From the NCBI RefSeq assembly GCF_019175385.1, contig NC_083340.1, forward strand, positions 22,890,336 to 22,954,335: a DNA stretch of 64,000 bases. Reading direction: 5' to 3'. The notes beneath the pieces were generated by a model that saw only the letters and a list, made by a program, of their open reading frames with translations, did not search any database and was not told where the DNA came from. Positions within the stretch are counted from its first letter, which is position 1. Every line of letters begins with the position of its first letter. This DNA is from Lycium barbarum. Taxonomy: Eukaryota > Streptophyta > Magnoliopsida > Solanales > Solanaceae. A program made the position numbers and the translations under genes. Below are positions 1 through 14,600 of the stretch, in pieces.

Positions 1-1320
1 CACCATGTATATCGAATGTATATCTTCTTCTTATCTTGATAATCCCCTGTATATCCTATGTATATTCAACTTAAAATAGATTCTAAATCCTGGAAATTTA
101 GTCTAACACCCAAATTACAGCATACATCTTCCAAGTTCATTTAGCAACTAATATTCTATCCTAACAGCTCCCAAACATCAAACAAATGATACAACAACGA
201 AGAAAATATATAACTGCTAAAGATGGCAGAATAAACTAAATTCTTAACCAAAGCGGAAATTAAAGATTACAGGCGATAAATGTATCGAAGTTTACCTTTT
301 TTGTGCGCAGTGAAGTGGGTGTCGACGACGTCGAATCTACTCTCTCGTTATGAATAGATTAGGACTCGACCCCACTAAGATCCGAAAATCCCTGTCGTGG
401 TTAAAGTCGACCGAGACAGATTGAATGTTTAACGATCTTAAAGTTAGACCGATAATCGAACGAATGAAAGTCGTAAAACCTAAAGATTTCTGGAAAATTT
501 GAGGCGATTAGAACTTGTGTTTTTGTAGGGGGATTTTCAGGTTCCAAAACTGGGTTCCCCTTCGATCTCCTTTCCTCTGTCTTTATAGAGTGGGGAGAGA
601 GAGGAGCAGTGTGGGGTAGCGGTGTAGGGTAGGCGGCGGTGTTGGAGAGGAGCGTGTGTCGGCTGTGGGTGGTGATGGGGTCGTCGGCGAGGTGGGGACG
701 AGGAGCGTGAGAGGAGCGGAAATGGTGGGAGAGGGGAGCGGCAGTGAAAGGGAGAGAGGGAGAGTATAGAGAGAGAGAGGAGGCGGAGAAAAGAGTAAGA
801 GAAAGAGAAAGAGAATAGGTTTTAGGGTAAAAATATTGGGCCGGGTCTGATCAATTTCATTTGGGCTGGACCGGGTAAGATGTGAGCTGGTCTGGGTAGA
901 AAAAAATATGGGTTGAGTATAAAAATGTGGGTTATTTATTTGGGTAGGGAAATAATATTGTATTCGTATTTCGGGTCATGAGTTTGGCTGAAAATTGTTG
1001 ATCCTTCCTCCGCTATTTAATTATTTTTGGGCTTCTAGTTTAATAACTGGTATAATATATATTATGTAAATATAATAAATAATTAATATGTAGAAAAAAT
1101 AAATATTTTGCAAAGTGTTGTCTTGTAATTAATTTAACGATTCCAAACCCGAGAATGAAACTATGACTAACCGTTTAAAATCTGTGATAAAGTAATACTT
1201 ATAATGTTAAAAAATAAAAGTAGCGAAAATAATAGTAGTGAAAATAAAGTATTTAGCTCGTCGGTAAATTTAGAAACCCGGGTAAATTAAATAGGAGAGG
1301 GACAAAATTGGGTGTCAACA
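1..1320 (-). mobile_element. LTR retrotransposon LTR, partial (runs off left edge)
   Basis: Read on the minus strand, the segment starts at 1320 with TGTTGACACCCAATTTTGTC, which has the TG start and general look of plant Ty3/gypsy LTRs. A TATA-like box (ctctataaaga on the minus strand, near 582-592) lies inside it, as expected for an LTR promoter. A GA-rich tract fills about 700-810 on the + strand. No reading frame of any family is visible. The other LTR and the internal region would lie left of the window, so whether this is a full element or a solo LTR cannot be told. Confidence 0.5.
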
Positions 1321-2115
1321 ATATCTCATGTCCTTTACAATGGGAATGACAATCCCAATTTATACTAGAGCCTAGGGTACACGTTCTATGAATCGTGCCC
1401 CTACCTATAATGAGCTTTAAATACATGGCCATAATGAGCAATGAAGATGACCATTAAGCTCAATTATATTGTTACGCTCTCATTCAGAGCTGTTCCAACG
1501 ACCCACCGGGCGTGGCGCTTTTTTCGATACCACCGGTGGTAGTTATGCTAACTCATCTTATGACTTGTCCCCTATGCCACGTGTCTTTATTACATTGGTA
1601 CAACTGTATCCTCCGTATTTTACCCACTACAGATAGTCCCCCACTTCTCGGGAATCGAACAGTTTTCCTAAGAAGTGGAAGAGATTCGAATTCGGTCTAA
1701 TCGCGCTGGATCTCGAGACGAATGATTGACGCTTCGCCATTTCTGCTGACGCCTCAATTCTTGGGATTTCAAAGATTTCTTTCCTTATATAAACTCCAAA
1801 TCTTCTCCCAATTCTTCCACTCAAGCAAATTATTCCTTTCCTTGCATGAAGTTCAGATTTCCTTTATTTAGGACTCAGACCTTCCTTTCGAGAATACTAA
1901 CGTCAATTCCAACCATGGCCTCACAAGGCCCTGCGAGTTCAGTCCCCTCTTCCTCTTGTTCTTTTGACAACTCTCCGACTTCGGGGCAAGAGAAAAACCC
2001 TAAAGCATCTGTCACCCAAGAAATCGACATAGGGTCCTTTGCCACAAAAATTATGCCCCTTGACTCCGTGTATCGACGAGATTTCTACATAGATAGTCAC
2101 CATGAATCAAAATAG
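1321..2115 (+). mobile_element. Retrotransposon-like remnant with promoter and start of an ORF
   Basis: This stretch has a good TATA box (cttatataaact, about 1783-1794) followed by a pyrimidine-rich leader. A short open frame then runs from 1915 (ATG in the context accATGGCC) to the stop at 2113-2115. An in-frame ATG at 1846 also exists. The predicted peptide is Ser/Pro rich (MASQGPASSVPSSSCSF...) and ends abruptly after the residues VYRRDFYID, with no domain. I interpret it as the LTR/leader plus the first codons of a retrotransposon-encoded protein, cut short by later rearrangement. A host gene remnant is possible but less likely. The element family is not recognised. Confidence 0.35.
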
Positions 2116-2697
2116 TAAACATATTAAAATAATTACTAGAAGAAAATTAAAATAAGAGATGTAACTGTGATATTATAAATGACAAAAGAGGCCGGTGTTA
2201 TTAAGCAAAATTTTACGAAGATCTCTGAAATTACCCGTTAAAAGTTTTCTAATTGAAGTTCCAACGCTTTTATATGGTCAGAACTTAGCCATATTACCAA
2301 CACTTTTATATGGTCAGAACTTAGCCATATTAGTTCAAGATTAAAAAGTTTTTCGTAATACGGAACCCACCAAAAAAATATATTCCTATTTAATTAATCA
2401 AAGATAACACCTGACTGATTATCTTTCTTTTTCCTGCCACACAAACGTCAAAAACTAAAAACACAAAAACAGCAAGTTCAACACTTCAAGCATACCGTAC
2501 AACTTACAAGATCAGAAGTTAGTTACTTGTGTGTCCCTCTTTCTGATCAATAACAAATATATACACGCACAATTTTGTGGTCATCACTTTCCAGCTTGCA
2601 TGACTTCTTGTAACTTAAACAACCACATACACCTCTCAAATCCCAAATACTCTCTTCAATTTCACTTTCTCATTTTCTTGATTTGAACCAAAACAAA
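2116..2697 (+). promoter_or_regulatory. Upstream region of the ABC1K1 gene
   Basis: This stretch has no gene. It holds a two-copy 36-bp tandem repeat (2261-2296 and 2297-2332, differing at about one base). The weak TATA-like string aatatatac at 2556-2564 lies about 135 bp before the start codon, followed by a C/T-rich leader (2580-2690). The assignment as promoter and 5' UTR is inferred from position. No experimentally defined motif is recognised. Confidence 0.4.
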
Positions 2698-5600
2698 ATG
2701 GAGGGAATTTGTACTAGTTGTTTGTACACTTGGATAACCCCATCATCAATTGAGTATAAAAGAAGAAGGAAACACTTGAATACAGTTAAAAAGAACCGAT
2801 CTTTATCAAGAAAAATTTGTGCAGTGAGTAGTGTTTCAGAGAAAAGTGGTGTGCTAGTGAAGGACATTTCAAGAACTAGTGCTTTGGAGCAACTTGATAT
2901 TGAACGTGGTGTCTGCATTCCATTTCGAAAATACTCACCAGAATTAGTATGGCAATTACTTACTATTTTTTGTTCTTTTTTGGTTTTTGTTGTGTTGTTG
3001 GAAAATTGATTTGGAGTATGTGAATAGCATCCTGGTAATTATTTGCTAATTTTCTTTGATAAATTTTGAGGGTTTGCTGGGAAAATTAAGTTTTATTATG
3101 TGAAATTAGTTTTGCTTAACAAGTTTGGAGGGTTGATTTCTCAGCTAATAGTTATTACTCCCTCCGTTCCAATTTATGTGATGTAGTTTGTCTGGGCACG
3201 CAGTTTAAGAAATAAAGGAGAACTTTTGAATCTTTTGGTCTAAAACAAGCCAAAAATATTTGTGTGGTTATAATTCTCGTTAAGCGTAAAAGGTAAAGTT
3301 TAAAGTTAAATTGTTGTCAGTCTTATAAATTGGGACAGAGGAAGTATCTTAGAAAATCACCTTTCTTTTCCAGTTTCCTTCAACAAAAAAAGTGACTTTC
3401 TAATATAATAACTATTAGTTGGGTGACCATCTGAGAAATCAACTCGAAGTTTGAACAAATTCCCAGTGAGTTATTGAGTTTTCTGATATTTTTTGTTGGT
3501 TTATTGGAAAATTATGGAGTATGTGAATAGCTTCCCAATAGTTTTTGCTCTTTCTTGGTTATTTACTTTGGGTATATCGGAGAATAAAATTTGTAATATG
3601 CGATTGACATCCCTGTGATTATTTGAGTTATTTTGTTGGTTTATTGGTAAGTTAAGTTTGTAGTATGTGAATCATTTCTCAATTATTTGCTATATTGGTG
3701 GTAAAGTTTTTGTAGATATATTGGAAAATTAAGTGTGACTTAGTGTGATGGTCTTATATGTTCATTTCTTTGTGGGTTTATTGGAAATTTGTGTTTTTGA
3801 TGTACACTTTGGGTTTTTAGGTGAGAAACAAGGTGTTAGAGTCAAGGGGACAGATTTTGTCTTTGGTTGGTAGAGGAATAGAGATTGTGTGGAGTTTGGG
3901 GCTTTATTACACTACACTGGTGTATGATTATTTGGTGGGTCGTGACGAAGAGGTTGTTCCTTTCCGTGCTCGGCAGCTGAGGAAGTTGTTGTGTGATTTG
4001 GGACCTTCTTTTATCAAAGCAGGACAGGTTTAGTGCTTTTAAATCTCTAAAGTTCAATACCAGTTGGTTGTTATATTTCTTAGTCTTCGATTTTATTATT
4101 ACTTGTTGTTTCCTTCGCTCCAGTCCTTTGCTTCGGTTACCGTATTATTTGTTGTTGCTACTGTTCTCTTCTCCTTTATTTTTAGCATGGTTTCTTCACT
4201 ACTGTAATTCCTTTCCATACTTGATTTGATATGATTTACTTGAGCCAAGGGTCCCACGGAAACAGCCTCTCTACCTTCACAAGGTAGGGGTAAGGCTGCG
4301 CAAACACCACCCTCCCCAGACCCCATTTGTGGGATTACACAGGGTATGTTGTTGTTATATTTCTTATAGATGAGTATTGCTCTACTGGAAATTGTGAACT
4401 TTGGGTCAATATAAAGAAACTGGAAAATGATTCTGTACTAGTATGTGTAGCCAAAGAAGATTTATAATGGCAGTAATGATGAAACAAACTATTAGAGGAA
4501 GAATATACATTGCGCAAATATAGAGTAGAAGACTGTAGAAATGCTATACAATTGCTGAATTGTGTAACAAAGAAGCATTTCCCAACTCTTTGGCTGGAAA
4601 CACCAATAGCCAGTGAAATTTACTGTATGATGGCTCAGCAACATAATTTTAAGCGTGGTATCCTGTTTGCTAGTGTTCATCCTTTTTTGGCGCATGGATA
4701 GGAGTCATGAATTGGGCCACTACTATGGGAGTATGGGTACATTGAATGAAATCGTTGAAACCCTCAGTGGCCTATTACTATACCACCAACACATTTAAAC
4801 TTCTAAGGATCATTGCAGAAATAAATATTGCATGGTGAATACATGTTAATCCAACCTTAAGAGGAACAACGGACATTTCTGTTTTACAGAGATATAGTCA
4901 ATACTAGTCACAATTGAACTTTTCTGTTTTTCCCAATATATGGTCAATACTAGTGCAATATGTACGACTTGTGCTCTGAATTTACTTCATTTGTCCAAGC
5001 ATCTTGATTTTTTATTAGTCCCATTTCTAAATATTTGTATGATTAATAGATAGGGTCAAGATTGTTAGAAAAAACTACAGATTGGGAAAAACTTTTTCCT
5101 TATCTTACTGTTTTTGGATCGAGGTTGTTAAATCATCTCACATCTGTTAGATATAAACTACAGAGTCACATATTGAAGGTAGAGAGAGCGATATGACTGC
5201 TTAGTGAGGTTCATATATGATAGCATACAGAGGTAGAGAACTGGTCATGCATCTAAATGTGCCACATGCAGCAGATGCAAGCTATTGTTCGGTATATCTG
5301 CTGGTTATGCCTACTGTATGGACGTGAGGGGTTAATTACCAACATTTGATTATATTTCTAATGTTCTTCATTCCATCCCATGACAATAATCGAATGAAAA
5401 GAAAGATGAAGGTCATCAACACGATAGAAATTCCGCATCTGCAAAGTGTACTGTATTGAATGAGAACTTTATAATAGTAACTTATTGCGTTGAGACTTGA
5501 GAAGAGCAACATGCATTGACAATAGGGTATAACTAAATAGTAAGAAGTTAAACTTCTTTGGTAGAATTGAGTTCAAATTGAATGCTTCCTAGTTATCTTA

Positions 5601-8600
5601 TATTTCTTGTACAAACATAACTCTGTGATAAGAATTTGCACTTTAGAGTCATTTCCCTTTGATTTCGCTGTTCTTCAGCAACTATAGTCATTTGTTTATT
5701 GTGTCATTTTTCTGCAGGCAGAGGTTCTAAATGGATTTACAACTCCTTTTGCTTAGCTCCTTTTAGCTTACCTAATTTCTTGGTTCATTTATACTTCTGT
5801 TCTGAAAATTTGTTTATTGTATTATATTACACTATGTCTCTGTTTGTCTCTTGATTGTTTGCAATTGCCAACATGCATGTATTACTTCTGATTAGTTATG
5901 TGTTATTTCTTTTTTGCAGGTGCTTGCAAACAGGCCGGATATCATCAGAGAAGATTACATGAATGAACTTTGCATTCTTCAAGATGATGTTCCTGCGTTT
6001 CCTAATCAGGTAAATGAAATGACAAGTGAGGTGCAGGTGATGCAGGCTTTTGTTACATTATCCACCGTAGAACACTTTTCCTTTGAGCAGAAATCATTGA
6101 CAATGATGTAGGTTGCTTTTAACATCATAGAAGAGGAATTGGGCCAGCCTCTAGAAGCTGTTTTCAGCAAAATTTCTTCAAAAACTATTGCAGCTGCAAG
6201 TTTGGGTCAAGTATACCGTGCTACTTTACGTGCTACAGGGGAAGATGTTGCCATAAAGGTTGACCATTTCCTGTTTGTCTTGCAATCTTTCTTTTCTGTT
6301 GGCCAATTTTACTGCTAAAGCATTGAAACCTTTTATCGTATCATTGATGTCCAAACGTTCTCGTTTACCTTCTTTTAAGTCATTTGGAGAAACACCTATT
6401 GCAGAACTAGTAAAAGTAAAAAGACGATTGTCCATTACATAAATAGCTGAAAAATATCTGGATAGCCATTGGAAATAGTCAAGTACTGGAGCTCTGTAGA
6501 TTTTTTAAGGTCCGAAATTTGACACTCGACACAAATGTGCATAGAGAAATCCTTTGTGTTATCTAATCATTCCTTTTTCTTTATGCTAGTTTCATATTAA
6601 CATATATGCATCTCATTTGAGCTTCTGGAAGCTTCAAAGAATTGAATTAACAATATGATTCAGTGGCATTCATAATTGGGGTTTGCTCTTTCCTTTTTAG
6701 GTGCAAAGGCCTCAGATAGAGCCTATCATCTACAGAGATCTTTTTCTCTTCCGCACTCTAGCCTCATTCTTGAATGGCATCAGCCTACAGAAACTGGGGT
6801 GTAACGCTGAGCTTATAGTTGATGAATTTGGTGAGAAGCTATTGGAGGAGTTGGATTATACCTTGGTAATGCTGCACATTCCTCTTTTTGCAAACTGAAT
6901 AGGGAAAGAAATTTCTCTTATCTTGGAAGGCTTTCCCTGTCTGTGTTCTGTAATCATCCCTCTTCTCTTCTCTCTTTTTTCTTTCTAGGAAGCTCGTAAT
7001 ATCGAAGACTTCTTGGAAAATTTCAAAGATGACCCTACTGTTAAAATACCTAAGGCTTACAGACAGCTTTCTGGTTCACGTGTTTTGGTGATGGAGTGGA
7101 TTGATGGAATTCGGTGCACTGACCCACAGGTGTGGATCTTTTGGTTTCCTCAAATGCGTGCTTTGGGATGTCCTACTTGTAGTAATACGTTATCATTCTT
7201 GTGACTTAGGCAATCAGAGATGAAGGAATTGATGTGGATGGATTTTTGACTGTTGGAGTTAGCGCAGCCTTGCGGCAGCTGCTCGAATTTGGCCTATTCC
7301 ACGGGGACCCTCACCCTGGGAATATCTTTGCTATGCGTGATGGCCGCATTGCCTATGTGGACTTTGGCAATGTTGCTGTGCTCAGTCAGGTAATATGATG
7401 TGATTGACTGTATATCTGGTATTTAGTAAAGTGATGCCTGATATGATTGACTTTATTCGTATGTGTGTGTTCATGCATGCATGAGCATGTCAAATACAGG
7501 TCACTAGGAATCCCCGACCATCTACGATGATCTTAAACTAACATATAATCATGTATTCATCCTCCTTAGATTTCCGAAATCGGAAGTTAGGAGGTCAAAT
7601 TTGTTATCATTGACTCGAAGTTATTGCATGCCCAAATAAAATGCATCTATTGCTACATAAGTTTGAGGGTTTAGTAAATTATGAAACTCTGAAGAAGGTG
7701 AGAAATTGAGGGTTTGTAATTGCTGATTAATTGGTGAAGTTGATATGTAGAACATATTAGTTGGTGAGTTGCGTAGGATGATTTTTAATATCCAATTGCT
7801 AGTATAGGGCTGTCTAGATTCTGCAAACTGGTTGCAGGCCCTTTTCTTTTAACCTCTATGAAGGGAAAAGGAAAGAACATCCCTTTTCTATTTTGAAGGT
7901 ATTATGATATAGTCCTTCCTAGAGGCTTTGCATAGCTCTTTCCTCCTTTATGATATATCTGATGATGATAATAATAAGATACAATGTTATGCTAGAAATA
8001 TCAAAAAGCAGAGTTTTCTATGAGGAAATTGAGTCAATGTGCTGAAAATCTCCAACGTCTCACCTTCCAATGCAAACTGAACTGTGAAGAGATGTATAAC
8101 AAGATATGATGCATACTGAAGTTAATTATAGCAAGCGGGAAGGTAGTATTCCGGTTTCTCTTGTGCTGTGACCTGTGAGCTTCCCAAGAGAGTGATCATT
8201 AATGTGAGAGGGGAAGGTTATTTGTGATAGAGGCTCTGCTGGCTTCTATATAGACATCTGGGATTATTCTCTCTTTCTATTTGGGTCATTTCGTACCTCA
8301 ACTTTTTGAATTGGAAGAATCCATATAACGAGGTGTAGAGAATTGAAGACTAGTGGGTATACAGGAGGTACCTAGTGAGCTATTCTACTGAATTTCGCCA
8401 AAACCCTCTGGTTCATTCTAGTACCAAATCGGCTTATTGTCGCTTTAACTCTTCGTTCATATGAAAATTCAACCACTTCTTTATTGAGAGGAGGGACTCA
8501 ATACCTTAATTATGATAGAATGAAGAACAGAAGAGAAGAAGATTTTTCCAGATTAATGACCGAAGATTAAATGTTCATATAAGGGACTCTATCCGGACTC

Positions 8601-11600
8601 TAATGTCATGAAGAAAAAGAGGGGAATATTTTTCCAAAACAGTAGCCTGTAATTCAATGCTAGAGGAACTCAATACCTAAACACTGATAGCATGGAGAGA
8701 AGGAAGAGAAGAATACTTTCAATAGAATGACCTGAAATTTAATATTCAGAGAAGGGACTCAATACTCAAAGTCTAATATCATGAAAAACAGAAGCGAAGG
8801 ATGCTTTTTACGTACAGAACCTGAACTTCAATTTTGCAAAGAGGTGTTTAGCTTGAAATGTCAGCAAAAGAATGACCAAAATAGTGGCTAGAAAAGGAGT
8901 GCCGTTAGAACGGCCACTGAAAAGAAACACAACTTTGTCAGAATGGTCATTGGAAAAGGGCATGTATGCTGCCACAACGGTCACTAGAAAGAGGTGTCTA
9001 GCTGTCAGAACAATCACCGGGAACAAAGGAGGCATGGATAGTAAAACGTAGAAAAGAAAGAAAACCTTTGCCGGGTGAGTGACACAAGGCCACCCTTAAA
9101 TCTCTACCAAGGTTATAGGGGCTGTGGTACCATGTGAAAAGAGAAACATTAGTTGAGTAACAATGTACAAGAACAGCTCCTCATTTAGGATTCTTAGGTT
9201 AAGTATATTAAATATTTATTCTCTTTAACAAACAGGGTAAGTAAATATAAAATATTCTATGGTATCCTTGTGAATACAATGAAATACCCTCCAAAATTAT
9301 CCTAGTTAAAATCACTGAATCAAGAGTTTTATGGAATAGCATCAGTTCTCTTTCCTTTCAACATATATAATTGCCCGGAGCTACTTGTCTGTTCTCCAGT
9401 TGGCCTGCAATTTGATTCTATCTGTCTGTCTTTTATTTACACTGGGTTTGTTGTTGTTGTCTTCTATTTACAGCAAAATAAACAGATTCTGATTGATGCT
9501 GTTGTCCATGCGGTGAATGAGGACTATGCCGAGATGGCAAATGATTTTACCAGGCTTGGATTCCTAGCTAGTGGAACTGATGTTGCCCCGATTGTTCCAG
9601 CATTAGAAGCAATATGGCAAAACTCGCTTGAAAAAGGACTTGCTGACTTTAATTTCAGAAGTGTTACAGGTACCTTGAATGAGTTGCTTTGTTCCTGTTA
9701 ACTGCAATCTTCTCCCAACTTCTAGAAATTTTGTGCTTTTTCCTGTGAAGCCCTTACTTGGTAATTATGCTATTTGAAGTTGGCACTAGTAGATATGTGA
9801 AAATAAGCAGCTAAGAACAATAGACACTTAAATGCCCTAAACAACAAGCTCTCATCATTCAGATCCTTATGACACCTAAAATTTGCATGCCGGCACAATT
9901 TGTTGCACCAACAGAGAGATTGATGACCTACTAATTTGAGCTTAGTTTTCTAAAGTATGACATTTCATGCTTTGACCGGTGCATTCTTGCCTCAGTTTAT
10001 CAAATTCGTTTTATTGGATTAGCATCCTTGACTGGCAAGGAATCAGATACCACACAGCATCTTGGCCTGTGGTATGGCCCGAAATATTGTACTTGTAGCT
10101 TCCCTTAGAATACTGCAGTTTTTAGAGACGAGAAAGTCTCTTGACTGGAAATTTGAGCTGCAACCTGCCCAAGTGCCCTAATTCATGTGATATAAGGATA
10201 TATATTATACTCTTCTATTTTGCTGATCAGACGTTGACTCAGAAAACATTATGGAGTTAGGTGTGTTTGGTAATTGGAAAATTCCATGAAGAAGTCATTT
10301 TGTAGTGGTTGTTTACTGGAAAATATATCTAGGAAATGGGGGAGGTGACTTTCTTCACTTATAGATGGAAGTAATTTTCCTTTACGATAATCCAAATTCT
10401 TAGTCCATGTCAGTTGCACTTATGATATCATATCGATCTTTAATACTCGATAAAACACTATCCAACTTACATTACTATCAATCTTTAATGAATATTGTTT
10501 TACAAAATCCTTTTACCTCACCAACCAAACACTGAAACATAAGTGAGGAAACCGCTTAGTTCCCTGAGAAACATCTTCCTTTATATTAAACATGTTTACT
10601 TTATAGGTTTAAAGAAATTAGGTATCGCGAAAATACAGCTGTGGAAGGTTCCTATTTTTACCATCTGACTCAATAGAACCTTCTAATACATATGAATAAT
10701 AATCTCATTTATGTTTTTGTTTAAGGAGGGTATGCTAGCCTGCTGTGGCAGTGACTTTGTAGACTGTTGTGGTTACTTATCTGTTTTGCTTAGTTAGCAT
10801 TATTAGACTTATTATAGAGATTGACTAACAAGCAAAAGTGAAAAAAGATCTTGCTAGCTGGCTTGAGGTTTTGTTCTGGTTGCAAAACCACGTTATAGCG
10901 GTTAAAGGTTTTGTTCTGGTTGCAAAACCACGTTATAGCGGTTAAACTTATAATTATGATGTACTTGTTTACAAGCATGGCGTGCTTTATTCGGGGACTG
11001 AACGAAGCTTCAGAATATTGCCTGTTCTCTGTTGATTTACTCATTTTATCTCTTCCCTTATTCTTGATGTTCTACGTAATTTTCATCATTTATCATAGCT
11101 TCAAGCTCTAAAATTACCGAACCAAACCTTTCTTTTAATCGATAAAATTACAGAATTTATATCTTCAGCCTGAAAGTTGTAGATATACCTTCTATTCTTT
11201 CACTCTTCCAGCCCGAGAGTTTCTCGTGCATCACCTCCACTCCACACCTAGGAGCTTGACAACTTATGCCAATTGAGTTGAATACTAGGGGCACTCAGAT
11301 CCTTATATTGTTCTATTGACAAGTTATGTAGGGGTTAATAATGCAGAGATTAGTAATGCCGGGGTTAGTAATGCAAGGATTGTAGTGTGGGGATTATTTC
11401 TTGTTGAATATATAGTCTGATTTGTTACAAATCAGTATACAGTTTATAATTTAAAATATTTGAGTACTTATTAAACAAAATTGAGATTATCTTACTATTA
11501 TGAGGGTTAGTTTTGTCACTTTTGTGTTCTTATTCCACATTTTTCTAGCATAAATTATTACATAGATTCCCGCATAACTTATGCATGTAATATTTATAAG

Positions 11601-14600
11601 GAAAACAAAAAGGAGTAACCAAACTTTGTATAACTTAATGTTGATTTCCAGGTGGAGATTAAATCTCCTCAAACCCAAAACAAACATTGTATAACTTAAT
11701 GCTGATTTTTATGTGGAGATTAAATCTCCTCAAACCCAAACGAAACATTAGATAACTGTTTTTGAAGTACAAAAAGTGGTTTGCTAACTATCCTATTTGT
11801 TTAACTATAAATTGGCTACATGGAAGCCTATGTTGTTAACCTATTTTTGAATTCAGTAAGTCGTTGTGATGATTTAGAAAAATGTCTTCACCATTATCCG
11901 GTTCTTGTATTGGCATTTGTGACGATCAATTCCACCATTTAAGACTGCACCAGTAATTGTTTATGCTTTGCTGTTTGAAGACACCTGGATAAATATCAGT
12001 TGAGATCTATGATGTAAATGCTACCAGATAAAGTTAATTTTTTTTTCCTAACAATGTGACTAATCTTCTCGCTGCAGGAAAATTCAATCAACTAGTTTAC
12101 AACTATCCTATTCGGATACCAGAAAGGTTTTCTCTCGTTATTCGTTCTCTATTGACTCAAGAAGGCATTTGTTTGACCCTGGAGCCACGTTTCAAGTTTC
12201 TGGAGGTGAAACATCTTGCTTTTTTGCTCGCAACTTTCGGAAAAAAATTGCATGTTAACTATTTTTTCCTCATTAATGAGCCATATGGTAATGCTGTTGG
12301 TTGGAAAACCAGAGAAACTTCTCCGCTAATCTGTTGAGAAAAAGCTTAACATGTTGATCCACTGACATTAAGTTTGACAACAAAAAACAACATAGACCTG
12401 CTTGGAAGTGATTTTGAAGTTTGGTATCACTCTGAATTAAAGTAGACTTTTGCTCATACCCATGGCCCCGTGATTGTTCTACCAAAGCACATTCTGTAAT
12501 CTACACACTGCTTTTACGCAGTGTAGCAATTAAGGCTACAGGCATATGCAATTAAGCAATGAATCATCGAGCTGTTCTGATTTTAGGTATACACCTATTT
12601 TGGTCATGACACGCCAAATAATATGAGGCATTATGCAGAGAATATTTGATCTTAGTAATGTTACTCTTTATGCATGCTATTTTGCATACTTTTTTTTTCC
12701 CCTTATATATATGATATTGATTATCTTGAGCATCAAATCAGGTAGCCTATCCATATGTGGCAAAGCGTCTCCTAACAGATCCTAACCCAGCTTTGCGTGA
12801 ACGCCTTATACAGGTTGGTTAAAGATCTCTTCGCCTTATCATTCTTTATGAAGAGCATAGTATTTTCTATTTAACCTCTTGTTCGACCTTTCTGAAACTT
12901 TTTTGATTGATGTTGGGTTATATGGTGTTAACATACGAGATATTTTTATGTGTTAATTTTTAACAAGTGTAAAGTTAGGCCTCAGTTAGTTCTCAATAAG
13001 TTATGCGAAAATAACTAAAGAATGAATGCAAAGAGTTGCATAAGTTAATGACGTTATTCTGATACATCCCTAAACAATGGTATGTCCACTTTTACGGCTT
13101 ATCTGACTTGACTTGTTAGGGACCATGGCTCGGCAGTTATGATAATACTTAACTTTGACATTTAGGGCTGACTTCTAATGTTTTTCTGGAAATAAGTGTT
13201 GAATTTAACTATAAAAATGGGTAACGATTAAAATCACTGTAGTTAGGTCTGGGATACTTGCAACATGTATTCTATATGACCATTCATTTAGTTTATCAGA
13301 AGTGTAAATCCAGAGGCAACCATTAGGAAGTAATGGTAGAAACAGGACCAACCTGGATGGACCTAAAGTTTATCTTGGAGAAAATGGATCCAATCTGCTC
13401 GATATTATCCTTGTTTTGGCAGCTAGCATTCTGTTCTGATGGATCAGATCAGATTGAAGTTCAACAGCAGATCTCCTGATAGCTAACTCATGGATTATCC
13501 AGCTCAAGAGTTGAAAGATTTTCTATAGTGAGAGAATGGTCAACCTCTTAATCCATACTGTGCATCCGTGATCTGGTCAAAAACTCATGTGACCTTGTTT
13601 TTTTTCTTGAACCCGTAAAAAGTAGACCCTCTACCTCCACAAGGTAGGGGTAAGACTGCGTACACGCCACCCTCCCAGACCCCACTAGTGGGACTATACT
13701 GGGTATGTTGTTGTTGCTGTAAAAAGGGAAGTCATTGGAGTCACTTTTCTGGAAAAGTTGTCAGCTTCTTGCTGTAGCATTATCAGTGGCTTTGGATGGT
13801 GGTTGTTAACAATAGGCAGCAGCTAGTTGTGGCGTTTTGCCTTGCAAAGCTTTGTTTCTCCTCTCTTTCAGTGATTTGTCTAGAACAAACTAGGGTCAGA
13901 AAATGAAACGGAAAACAAAACTAAGTCGTGGGTCAGATTTGTAGCACTTGGGTAGTCCATATCTGCTCCAACTTCAGCCCAAAAATGGACTTTTTGAATT
14001 GTCTAATTGATACAACTTGATTCACCGAATTTCCTCACAATACAGTTTATCCAAGTTAAGGTGATACTCTTCTCCAATAGTAGTTGGATTGACAGTTAAA
14101 TCAAGAGGGAGACTTTTTGAAAGAGTGTCTGATTTAGTCCGGTCTGTTCTTCAACATCAATTAGCACATAGGTAATCTAGAGATACATTGTAAAATCTTG
14201 TTCATTCTGGGTCTGGAGGTAACCTAATCAATATGATTACATTCATTTGGGTTGGAATTATCCATCCTCCATTAATTCCCCTTTCCCCTCCCAACACTTT
14301 AAAAAATAACAAGAAGGAACAAATACTAAAAGAAAGAAGAAACTGAGGGATCCTTGTTTAGCTTAAACAAATGGTATTTCTCTGAAATAGTTTCCTGCAC
14401 AAGTTATTGACTATTTATTTGCCTTTCGGATATTTCTCTCTGCTTCACTTGTTAGGTTCTGTTCAAGGATGGTCTCTTCCAGTGGAAACGACTGGAGAAC
14501 CTAATATCTCTAGCAAAGGAAAATGTCACAAAACTGAGCAAAAACCCTGCATTTCAAGGGAATAATAGGTACTTCTCCGCACTCCCTTCTTTACTCTTTG

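Noticed and set aside
10258..10530. Possible hAT-like MITE (gtgtgtttggta ... accaaccaaacact)
   Set aside because: Only the outermost 12 or so bases pair, and no target duplication was found; too weak to list as an element.
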